DNA from: Candidatus Nitrosymbiomonas sp.
Lineage (GTDB): Bacteria; Sysuimicrobiota; Sysuimicrobiia; Sysuimicrobiales; Humicultoraceae
NCBI GenBank assembly: GCA_020724185.1
Contig: DYHL01000001.1
Span: 1-6,286 of the forward strand
Reading direction: 5' to 3'
DNA: 6,286 nucleotides
The translations under genes and the position numbers were made by a program. The notes beneath the pieces were generated by a model. That model did no database searches, had not been told where the DNA came from, and worked only from the letters and a program-made list of their open reading frames with translations. Below are positions 1 through 5,035 of this stretch, one piece after another; the stretch's first letter is position 1; each line of letters begins with the position of its first letter.

Positions 1-601
1 CGTTGAGCACTGTCGAAACCGAACCCACCAGCGGTGCAAGACCATCGAACTTGAGGACCGCGTCGCGGGAGGGCATCTTTGTGTCAATCACGTGATCCAC
101 AACGTCGCACAGGTTCTGCCGCGACGGATGGCGGGAAGGGTGATCGGGCGGCGTCCCGCGCGAGAAGGCCGGTGATGTCACCCCTACCGAAGACACACCG
201 CGCTCTCGGGCCCACAATGCTGCGTCGATCGTCGCGGCGTTGATGCCATACGCGTTGACGATCACGAGGGCATCCTGCGAGGTGATCGGATAGCCGGCCA
301 GCACCCGCTGCGCATAACCCGGCAGACGCTCGATCGCAGTGGACCGCCGCCCGCCGAACGATAGGGAGACACCCGGATCGAAGACCGGATACACCGCGGC
401 GAGCCCTCCGGCCCGATAGAACATCTCCTCGGCCCCCATGTACGAGTGCCCGCCCGCCCCGAAGACAAAGATCAGCCGGTCGCGCGCCACGACATCGGCG
501 AGCAGCGCGGCCGCCTGGGCGATGGCCTCCTGCTCTTCGTTCACGATCCGGCCGAGCAGGGTGCCGATCTCCGCGTGAAACCTCTCGAGCGTTTGCTTCA
601 T
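1..601 (-). CDS. SIS-domain sugar isomerase family protein (UPF0309-like), 3' end cut by window
   Basis: The frame is open from an ATG at 599-601 down to the window edge and gives 200 residues with no stop. The C-terminus lies outside; relatives are about 240-250 aa, so some 45-50 residues are missing. The N-terminal helix (about residues 1-40) is followed by the glycine-rich SIS nucleotide-like fold FVFGAGGHSYMGAEEMFYRAGGL (in part residues 45-66), then SQDALVIVNAYGIN (108-121), VTSPAFSRG (141-149), and a tail with HPSRQNLCDVVDHVID and GSVSTVLN. This pattern (G-x-G-H-S near an E-x-F-Y-R-A-G-G, then SxHPS and GPVST-like segments) is that of the UPF0309/SIS_2 group, which is thought to isomerise or bind phosphosugars; the substrate is unknown. 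The ATG overlaps the stop of the preceding isomerase gene (ATGA, 598-601), and AAGGAGG at 609-615 sits 7 nt away, so translation is probably coupled. Family assignment is firm, exact reaction is not. Confidence 0.88.
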   Translation of the reverse strand, partial: MKQTLERFHAEIGTLLGRIVNEEQEAIAQAAALLADVVARDRLIFVFGAGGHSYMGAEEMFYRAGGLAAVYPVFDPGVSLSFGGRRSTAIERLPGYAQRVLAGYPITSQDALVIVNAYGINAATIDAALWARERGVSSVGVTSPAFSRGTPPDHPSRHPSRQNLCDVVDHVIDTKMPSRDAVLKFDGLAPLVGSVSTVLN

Positions 602-1524
602 CTCGCGGCCTCCTTGCCAGAGGGAGAGTCGTCGACGACGACGCGTTTGATAATCGAGCGGACATAAGCGTACCCCTCACGGTACTGCGCGTCGAGGTCG
701 GGCACACCTCCGACGTCAATCCCGATGTAGCCGTCAAAGCCGTGGTTGCGCAACCCGCGGATGAGCGCCTCCCAGTCCACGGTCCCGCGGCCCGGTGCTA
801 GATGCTCGTTGTCGCGACCGTCGTTGTCGGAGGCGTGAACGTAGAAGATGCGCGCCCCAAGCTTCTCGACCGATAGGGGCAGGATCTCCTTCTGGGCGTG
901 CAGGTGGCCGGTGTCGAGCACCGCTCCAAAGGCGGAATCGCCGACCTGTTCCATCAGGCGCAGCAACGCGTCGGTGTTGCTGACCATCTCGCCAACCCGG
1001 GGCTCCAGGCACAGGCGGAGTCCCGCGTCCCGGGCGACTACGACGCAGGCGCGGACTCCGTCAACCAGAGCACCCCAGGCGCGCTCCCACGAGAATCCCG
1101 CCGGTATCCGCACATCGAACTGGCGCTTGAACTCCACGACGTCATCGTAGGGCCGGTGGCGCACGAACTCCACCGGCGCCGCGTAGCTGTCAACCTGCAC
1201 CGTCGGGGCCTCGAAGTAGACCGCGAGCTCAGCGGCGATCTTGAACAGGTCAAGGGCGTGCCTGCGGCGAGCTGAATCGGTGCTGACGAGATCGGGAAGC
1301 ACCGGGCAGAAGTTCATCATGCGCAGGCCCAGATCGGCGCACCGCAGCCGGAGGTCTGCGCGCGCGGCGTAGACAGCGCGCAGGTTCTCCTCGCGTACAC
1401 CCTCCAGTTCGACCGCATCGAAGCCCAGGGCAGCCATCTCACCGAGCACCCTGTGCGTGTCTTGAATCGAAGGAGGATAGCCGTACTTGTTGATCGCATA
1501 CAGCCAGCAGCAGTTTATCTTCAT
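598..1524 (-). CDS. Sugar phosphate isomerase/epimerase, xylose-isomerase-like TIM barrel
   Basis: 308 aa, the usual length for the AP-endonuclease-2/xylose-isomerase-like TIM-barrel family (IolE, IolI, tagatose-3-epimerase relatives). These are soluble metal-dependent enzymes that isomerise, epimerise or dehydrate sugars and inositols. Visible landmarks are GFDAVELEGV (34-43), the probable metal ligand Glu174 in LCLEPRVGE, Asp204 and His207 in VLDTGHLHA, His230 in YVHASDND followed by GRDNEHLAPGRGTVDW (236-251), and GYIGIDVGG (265-273), where most relatives have a Glu as the last metal ligand and this protein has Asp270. The ATG at 1522-1524 is supported by AAGGAGG at 1532-1538, 7 nt upstream, encoded inside the last codons of the repressor gene; the two genes overlap by ATGA (1521-1524). 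Context with a LacI regulator, a SIS isomerase and an ABC transporter supports sugar or polyol catabolism. The substrate cannot be read from sequence. Confidence 0.9.
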   Translation of the reverse strand: MKINCCWLYAINKYGYPPSIQDTHRVLGEMAALGFDAVELEGVREENLRAVYAARADLRLRCADLGLRMMNFCPVLPDLVSTDSARRRHALDLFKIAAELAVYFEAPTVQVDSYAAPVEFVRHRPYDDVVEFKRQFDVRIPAGFSWERAWGALVDGVRACVVVARDAGLRLCLEPRVGEMVSNTDALLRLMEQVGDSAFGAVLDTGHLHAQKEILPLSVEKLGARIFYVHASDNDGRDNEHLAPGRGTVDWEALIRGLRNHGFDGYIGIDVGGVPDLDAQYREGYAYVRSIIKRVVVDDSPSGKEAAR

Positions 1525-2606
1525 GTGAGAGCCTCCTTGCGTGATGGGCCGGGCGTGCCGGGGGCGCGGATGGTCGGGATGCTGCGGGCGCCGCAGGAGC
1601 GGCGGATGACCAGCTCGGGAGTCAGCGTCATGGTCCGGGGCCTGGGCGGGGATGAGCCCTCGACCATCTCCAGCAGCCGGAGGGCCGCGAGCCGGCCCAT
1701 CTCGGTCTTGGGCTGCGCCACCGTCGTCAGCGGGGGATCAACAAACGCCGCCAGATCAATATCGTCGAACCCGACGATCGCAACGTCTTCCGGGACGCGG
1801 CGCCCGCGCCGGCGGACCTCCTCTATCGCGCCGATCGCCATCAGGTCGTCGAAGGCGAACACAGCGCTCGGCGGCCGCTTCAGGTCGAGCAGCTCGGCCA
1901 TGGCCTGGCGGCCGGCCGCAATCGAGGCGATGCCACCCGCCACCAGGCTTGGATCGAACACGATCTTTCGGGCCGCCAGCGCCTCGCGGTCCCCCCGCAG
2001 CCGGCTACGGTGCGAGAACGACCCCGCCGGGCCCGCCAGGTAGGCGATGCGCCGGTGCCCGAGATCGAGAAGGTGCCGGGTAGCCCGCCGGCCGCCCTCT
2101 ACGCCGTCAACAACGACCGCCGTGGCCCGAGGGTGGGCCAGCACACGGTTGACCAGGACCAGGGGCACTCCCTCGTCGGCCAACCCCTTCAAATAGCCCG
2201 ACGGAACGCGCGAGGCACAGAGGATCAGGCCGTCAACCTGCTTCTCCAGGAGAACGGAGATCACGGCGCGCTCGCGGGCGGCATCCTCATCGGTGTCGCA
2301 CAGGATTACGTTGTAGCCGCGGGCCGCCGCGGCGTCCTCCACGCCGCGGACCAGCGGGGGGAAGAACGGGTTGACGATATCCGCGATGACCAGACCGATC
2401 GAGCCGGACCGCCGCGTGACCAACCCCCGCGCGAGTGCGTTGGGACGGTAGTTCAGGCGCTCGATGACGCGCAGCACGCGGCGGCGGGCGGCATCGCTGA
2501 CGTACGCGGCCCCGTTGATGACCCTGGAGACCGTCTTGATGGAGACGCGGGCGAGGGCGGCGACCTGCTTAATGGTAGGTGGGGCGTTCCGGGTTTCCCG
2601 TGGCAC
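1521..2606 (-). CDS. LacI-family transcriptional repressor
   Basis: A cytoplasmic DNA-binding regulator of 361 aa. The helix-turn-helix spans about residues 11-32 (TIKQVAALARVS, then recognition helix SIKTVSRVING); Ile23 and Lys24 occupy the positions that set operator specificity in LacI (Tyr17, Gln18). The hinge helix is LNYRPNALARGL (51-62). The periplasmic-binding-protein-like sensor domain (about 66-345) shows GLVIADIVNPFF, GLILCASR, the HRSRLRG loop (199-205, usual sugar-contact arginines), FAFDDLMAIGA and VGFDDIDLAAFVDPPLTTV. The frame stays open to an ATG at 2691-2693, but those extra 29 codons are not LacI-like. I place the start at GTG 2604-2606, which has GGAGG 5 nt upstream (2612-2616) and puts the HTH about 10 residues from the N-terminus. 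It heads the operon with the two isomerase genes and is divergent from the methyltransferase gene, the classic position for a local, possibly autoregulated repressor. Effector unknown; a sugar is likely. Confidence 0.93.
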   Translation of the reverse strand: MPRETRNAPPTIKQVAALARVSIKTVSRVINGAAYVSDAARRRVLRVIERLNYRPNALARGLVTRRSGSIGLVIADIVNPFFPPLVRGVEDAAAARGYNVILCDTDEDAARERAVISVLLEKQVDGLILCASRVPSGYLKGLADEGVPLVLVNRVLAHPRATAVVVDGVEGGRRATRHLLDLGHRRIAYLAGPAGSFSHRSRLRGDREALAARKIVFDPSLVAGGIASIAAGRQAMAELLDLKRPPSAVFAFDDLMAIGAIEEVRRRGRRVPEDVAIVGFDDIDLAAFVDPPLTTVAQPKTEMGRLAALRLLEMVEGSSPPRPRTMTLTPELVIRRSCGARSIPTIRAPGTPGPSRKEALT

Positions 2607-2611
2607 TGCAT

Positions 2612-2616
2612 CCTCC
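2612..2616 (-). promoter_or_regulatory. Ribosome binding site deciding the lacI-type GTG start
   Basis: GGAGG on the minus strand lies 5 nt before the GTG at 2604-2606. An ATG at 2609-2611 lies between them but is out of frame. This supports the GTG start over the upstream in-frame ATG. The same GGAGG is kept in the second repeat copy (4859-4863), where the GTG has become GTA. Confidence 0.65.
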
Positions 2617-2622
2617 GGTCCC

Positions 2623-2636
2623 TGACAGCGTTTACC
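2623..2636 (+). promoter_or_regulatory. Candidate LacI-family operator, copy A
   Basis: TGACAGCGTTTACC fits the general LacI/CcpA-type pattern TGWAANCGNTNWCA at all fixed positions except two (C for A at position 4, C for A at position 14) and has the central CG. It lies 17-30 bp upstream of the repressor GTG, where binding would block repressor expression and could also affect the divergent gene. It sits in the best-conserved part of the repeat. Inferred from pattern only; the true operator could be the neighbouring dyad. Confidence 0.4.
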
Positions 2637-2638
2637 GT

Positions 2639-2659
2639 ACCGAGGAGGGATTCCCCGGT
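2639..2659. promoter_or_regulatory. Imperfect dyad (operator or RNA hairpin), copy A
   Basis: Arms ACCGAGGA and TCCCCGGT can pair at 7 of 8 positions around a 5-nt centre. In copy B (4886-4906) the left arm is ACCAGGGA, so the single mismatch has moved from position 5 to position 4 while 7 of 8 pairs are kept. It may be a protein-binding dyad or a transcript hairpin. No T-run follows, so it is not a typical terminator. Confidence 0.35.
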
Positions 2660-2830
2660 GGCGGCGCGCTTCCCTGCCAGCAGGAGTTCCCATGTCAGAG
2701 GCGAAAATGGCCGAGGCGCTATGCTAGCGTTGTCATGTCCGGGCCTGCGGCCGGGGTGATGCTGCAGCGGTTGGCGGCGCTGCCGGGGCCTCAGAAACCT
2801 AGAACGGGAATTGCGGCCGGGGGCCAGGCC

Positions 2831-3922
2831 ATGAGACCGTGTGACCGGGTACGGATGACGCTGAGCCAAGTTGCTCCCGACCGTCCTCCATTGGATGGAG
2901 CCTTCCGCCCGGAAGTATGGAAGAGCATCCGTGCCTACCTTGGCATGCACGACGATGACCAGATCAAGAACATGCTCGGCTTCGATTTCCGCCAGGCCGT
3001 CATCGAGCCATCTGCCGAATTCGCTTCCACGGCGGTGCCCGCCCCAGTTGAGGCCTACGTGGGCGTCGGGTCGCGGGACCTTGTTCGGATCTTACCAACC
3101 GGCGAGTTCGAAGATGATCGCGGCATTCGCCGGGTCGTAGATAGCACGAATACCTACTTCAGATTCACTCATCATCCCCTCAGGGGAGCCGAGAGCCCGG
3201 ACGCCTTCACGTTCCCGAATCCTGATCTCCCTGAACGATACGCGCATATCTCCGGTCAGGTGCAGCGGTTCAAGGACCGCTACATGGTTCAGGTGGAGAC
3301 TGGGAACATCTTCCGTGATGCATGGGAGCTGCGCGGATTCGAACAATTCCTGATGGACACGCGCCTCAACCATGCATTCACCACCCGGCTGCTCGATCGC
3401 ATCACCGATCACAAGATCGCCGACGTGAGCCGAATGATCCAGGCTGGAGCCGACATCATTCAGATGGCCGGTGACATCGCAAGCGGCCAGGGCATGTTGA
3501 TCTCGCCGGCATGGTGGCGTGCTGAGATCAAACCACGCCTCGCACGGGTGATCACCGCAACGCGTCGACCTGGTGTCTACTACTACTTCCACAGCGACGG
3601 CGCCATGCAGACGGTGATTCCTGATCTCATTGAGATTGGTTTCGATATCGTCGATCCGCTGCAGCCGGAATGCATGGACGTCTTCGCACTCAAACGCCAG
3701 TATGGAGCCCACATAACGTTCCGTTCGACGCTCTCCTCACAGCGCACCCTGCCATTTGGAAGCGTCGAGGATGTGAGGACCGAAGTCAGAGCGCGCATAA
3801 GAGAGCTGGGACACGACGGCGGCCTGATCCTGGCCCCGTCTAACGCCGTGCAGCCTGATGTGCCGCTGGCGAATCTATTGGCGGTCTATGATGAGACCCT
3901 GAAGTCGGTAGGAGCCATGTGA
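2831..3922 (+). CDS. Uroporphyrinogen decarboxylase-family methyltransferase (MtaA/CmuA-like)
   Basis: 363 aa from the ATG at 2831, typical for the URO-D superfamily. In this genomic setting such proteins usually move methyl groups to or from a corrinoid protein rather than decarboxylate porphyrins. The N-terminus MRPCDRVRMTLSQVAPDRPPLD matches the family opening (R-x-R-V-x-x-x-L ... P-D-R-x-P-x-D), which is why I prefer this start. In-frame ATGs at 2735 and 2759 exist, and the ribosome site (GGGGG, 2819-2823) is weak. Other landmarks are YYYFHSDGAM (250-259), IPDLIEIGFDIVDPLQPEC (263-281), TLPFG and LILAPSNAVQPDVPLANLLAVYD (332-354). His254 matches the first zinc ligand of the MtaA His-x-Cys motif, but Asp256 stands where the Cys would be, and no Cys occurs near residue 333. 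The gene lies 70 bp upstream of the corrinoid protein gene, its probable partner. Substrate unknown. Confidence 0.88.
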   Translation: MRPCDRVRMTLSQVAPDRPPLDGAFRPEVWKSIRAYLGMHDDDQIKNMLGFDFRQAVIEPSAEFASTAVPAPVEAYVGVGSRDLVRILPTGEFEDDRGIRRVVDSTNTYFRFTHHPLRGAESPDAFTFPNPDLPERYAHISGQVQRFKDRYMVQVETGNIFRDAWELRGFEQFLMDTRLNHAFTTRLLDRITDHKIADVSRMIQAGADIIQMAGDIASGQGMLISPAWWRAEIKPRLARVITATRRPGVYYYFHSDGAMQTVIPDLIEIGFDIVDPLQPECMDVFALKRQYGAHITFRSTLSSQRTLPFGSVEDVRTEVRARIRELGHDGGLILAPSNAVQPDVPLANLLAVYDETLKSVGAM

Positions 3923-3930
3923 TGTCCTTG

Positions 3931-3961
3931 GGTGATGGCCCACGGCTGTCGAAACATCACC
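3931..3961 (+). other. Short inverted repeat between methyltransferase and corrinoid genes
   Basis: GGTGATG (3931-3937) and CATCACC (3955-3961) form a perfect 7-bp inverted repeat with a 17-nt loop, in the 70-bp gap between the two genes. There is no T-tract, so termination is unlikely. It might be an mRNA processing or stability hairpin, or chance. Confidence 0.3.
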
Positions 3962-3992
3962 GCGAAATCGCAGTGCGGGGAGGAATCGCGGC

Positions 3993-4649
3993 ATGCCCCC
4001 ATTGGGTCTAGAGGCTCTTTTCGTCGCCATCATAGATGGCGATCTCGCCCGAACGAAGGAACTCGTCCAGAGAGCTATCGATCAGGGGACGCCCCCGGAG
4101 GAAATCGTGAGCCGCTGGATGGTGCCGGCCATGGCCGAGGTTGGCGCACGGTTTGAACGCCAGGAATACTTCGTGCCAGAGATGCTGGTGTCAGCGCGGG
4201 CGATGCAGGCGGGCCTGGCCCTGCTCAAGCCGCTACTAACCCAACGCAAGGTGAAACCGGTGGCTACCGTGGTCATCGGAACCGTCAGGGGAGATCTCCA
4301 CGACATTGGGAAGAACCTGATCGCCATGATGTTAGAGGGCGCCGGGTTCCAGATTGTGGACCTGGGGGTCGACGTACCGGCCGAGCGGTTCGTGCAGGCG
4401 GTGCGAGAGCACCAGGCGGACGTTCTCGGACTCTCGGCCCTGCTTACTACAACGATGCCCCAGATGGGTGCGGTGATCCGCGCGATCGTCGACGCAGGGC
4501 TTCGCGACAATATCAAGGTGCTGGTTGGTGGCGCGCCGGTAACGGCACGGTTCGCCGCCGAGGTTGGCGCCGATGGGTATGGTGAGAGCGCCGCCGTGGC
4601 GGCGCGGGTGGCCAGGAAGGTCCTCGCCCTGGACTCTGCGGCGCCGTAG
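3993..4649 (+). CDS. Corrinoid (B12-binding) methyltransferase partner protein, MtaC/MtbC/MttC type
   Basis: 218 aa, the usual size for two-domain corrinoid carriers. The N-terminal four-helix cap is at about 1-85 (LFVAIIDGDLARTKELVQ, then VPAMAEVGARFERQEYFVPEMLVSARAM). The C-terminal Rossmann-like B12 domain is at about 90-212. The cobalt-ligand motif DLHDIG is present with His103, Asp104 and Gly106, followed by GAGFQIVDLGVDVP, the loop GLSALLTTTM (Ser148) and VLVGGAPV (176-183) that line the nucleotide tail. It would hold the cobamide that accepts a methyl group from a substrate and passes it on, most likely through the adjacent URO-D-family protein, to tetrahydrofolate or another acceptor. 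The ATG has GGGGAGG (3977-3983) 9 nt upstream. No reductive activator and no substrate-specific methyltransferase is seen in the window. All key residues are intact, so the protein is probably functional. Confidence 0.95.
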   Translation: MPPLGLEALFVAIIDGDLARTKELVQRAIDQGTPPEEIVSRWMVPAMAEVGARFERQEYFVPEMLVSARAMQAGLALLKPLLTQRKVKPVATVVIGTVRGDLHDIGKNLIAMMLEGAGFQIVDLGVDVPAERFVQAVREHQADVLGLSALLTTTMPQMGAVIRAIVDAGLRDNIKVLVGGAPVTARFAAEVGADGYGESAAVAARVARKVLALDSAAP

Positions 4650-4650
4650 G

Positions 4651-4776
4651 TGTCAATGATGTGCACTGGTCCAGTAGACCCGAAAGACTTCCCCCTCTTC
4701 ACGAATTGCGGGACCGGGCTTACCACTGGGTGATGACCCCCGGGGTGCGGTGGTCGAGCGCCTGGTGAGGGCGCGC
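4651..4776 (-). mobile_element. 3' remnant of an IS481/IS3-like insertion sequence
   Basis: On the minus strand a frame ending at TAA 4720-4722 reads RPHQALDHRTPGVITQW just before the stop (4723-4773). This is the characteristic tail of rve-type integrase-core transposases of the IS3/IS481 group (R-P-H-Q-A-L-x-x-R-T-P). About 70 bp beyond the stop, at 4651, the sequence starts TGTCAATGATGTGCACTGG on the plus strand, a TGT-initiated end that resembles IS481-type terminal inverted repeats. Upstream of RPHQ the frame is not recognisable as transposase, and no matching opposite end is seen before the lacI-like repeat begins near 4818. Only the right end therefore survives. It begins directly after the corrinoid gene stop (4649), which it leaves intact. 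Confidence 0.6.
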
Positions 4777-4810
4777 ATCGCCCGGTGCCGGGTCTGTTCG
4801 TGCACGCACT

Positions 4811-4853
4811 CTTCCCTGATGGTTGGTGGAGAGTCCCGGGTTCCTTGTGGTAC
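4811..4853 (-). pseudogene. Decayed first codons of a second lacI-like gene
   Basis: Within repeat copy B the minus strand reads VPQGTRDSPPTIRE, aligned to VPRETRNAPPTIKQ at the start of the intact repressor. The homology stops exactly where the helix-turn-helix should continue, and the sequence then runs into the IS remnant. The position of the GTG start has become GTA (4851-4853), although the GGAGG before it is kept. The fragment is non-functional. It may be the stub of a second divergent repressor gene lost by IS-linked deletion, or the end of a duplicated segment. Confidence 0.6.
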
Positions 4854-4869
4854 CTCACCCTCCGGTTCC

Positions 4870-4883
4870 TGACAGCGTCTACC
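4870..4883 (+). promoter_or_regulatory. Candidate LacI-family operator, copy B
   Basis: TGACAGCGTCTACC is the counterpart of the copy A site with one transition (T to C at 4879), keeping the central CG and both half-site G/C positions. If functional, it would put the cupin and ABC transporter genes under the same repressor as the isomerase operon. It is a somewhat poorer match to the general LacI-family pattern than copy A. Confidence 0.35.
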
Positions 4884-4885
4884 GT

Positions 4886-4906
4886 ACCAGGGAGGGATTC
4901 CCCGGT
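4886..4906. promoter_or_regulatory. Imperfect dyad, copy B
   Basis: Counterpart of 2639-2659. Left arm ACCAGGGA and right arm TCCCCGGT pair at 7 of 8 positions. The right arm and centre are identical to copy A, while the left arm differs at two adjacent bases in a way that keeps the number of pairs. Confidence 0.35.
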
Positions 4907-5035
4907 GGTGGTGCGCTTCTCCACCAGCAGGAGTTCCCATGTCAGAAGAGAATCCTATGGTGACGTCCTGCCAGCGTTGTCATGCTCGGACCTGTGGTGG
5001 CAGTGACAGCCCTGGGGCAATCGGGAGGGAACGGC

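Larger units (their letters stand above)
2571..2759. repeat. Imperfect direct repeat, copy A: lacI 5' end plus divergent regulatory region
   Basis: Aligns without gaps to 4818-5006 at a constant offset of 2247 bp. By hand count there are about 44 mismatches in 189 positions (77% identity). The best part, 2621-2700, has 9 mismatches in 80, all transitions, and is non-coding. The first 50 bp overlap the first codons of the LacI-type gene and are less conserved (about 74%). A stretch at 2706-2721 is scrambled between copies, and identity resumes with a shared GCGTTGTCATG at 2727-2737. In copy A the repeat lies between the divergent repressor and methyltransferase genes. High conservation of the non-coding core suggests a regulatory role, though a duplication is an equally valid origin. 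Confidence 0.85.
4818..5006. repeat. Imperfect direct repeat, copy B: upstream of the cupin/ABC genes
   Basis: Second copy of the element at 2571-2759. It contains the decayed lacI start, a conserved operator candidate, a conserved dyad, a segment with CAGCAGGAGTTCCCATGTCAG identical in 20 of its positions to copy A (4925-4945), and the shared GCGTTGTCATG (4974-4984). It ends about 30 bp before the cupin start. Relative to copy A, two changes at 4909 and 4912 turn CG into TG. The stretch from 4650 to 5035 has no intact gene: it holds the IS remnant (4651-4776), a junction of unclear origin (4777-4817) and this repeat. I see no convincing -35/-10 pair or terminator in it. Confidence 0.85.

Noticed and set aside
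84..737. Long open frame on the minus strand, 217 codons, covering the SIS gene and the end of the isomerase gene.
   Set aside because: It is a shifted-frame shadow in GC-rich DNA with Arg/Ala-rich translation and no family features. The true frame gives a clear SIS-domain protein.
2607..2693. In-frame N-terminal extension of the LacI-type protein to an ATG at 2691-2693, with a similar peptide in copy B (MGTPAG...).
   Set aside because: The extra 29 residues are not LacI-like and the GTG at 2606 has a good ribosome site. Substitutions between the copies are not biased to third codon positions, so the peptide similarity only reflects DNA conservation.
2720..2725. TATGCT as a -10 box for the methyltransferase gene.
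   Set aside because: There is no -35-like hexamer at 16-18 bp upstream, and the motif falls in the part that is scrambled between the two repeat copies.
2571..2759. A conserved plus-strand reading frame in both repeat copies (peptides around LTA-TVP-RDSPV, ending at the same TGA), considered as a small gene.
   Set aside because: It has no start or ribosome site within the repeat, the frame overlaps the lacI coding sequence in copy A, and the nine core substitutions are spread evenly over codon positions.
4650..4720. Rho-independent terminator after the corrinoid gene, using the ACTGG/CCAGT palindrome near 4664-4674.
   Set aside because: The stem is only 5 bp with a 1-nt centre and has no T-tract. 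It lies in what looks like an IS terminal repeat.
4845..4890. Possible T-box riboswitch: GTGGTACC followed by CCTGACAGCG and a dyad.
   Set aside because: The equivalent in copy A is GTGGCACT inside the lacI coding start, there is no room for a stem I in copy A, no T-rich terminator follows, and the downstream genes are not amino-acid related.
4082..4924. Long minus-strand open frame (280 codons) opposite the corrinoid gene and across the gap.
   Set aside because: The translation is low-complexity (Ser, Thr, Pro, Arg rich) and lies antisense to a well-supported corrinoid protein.
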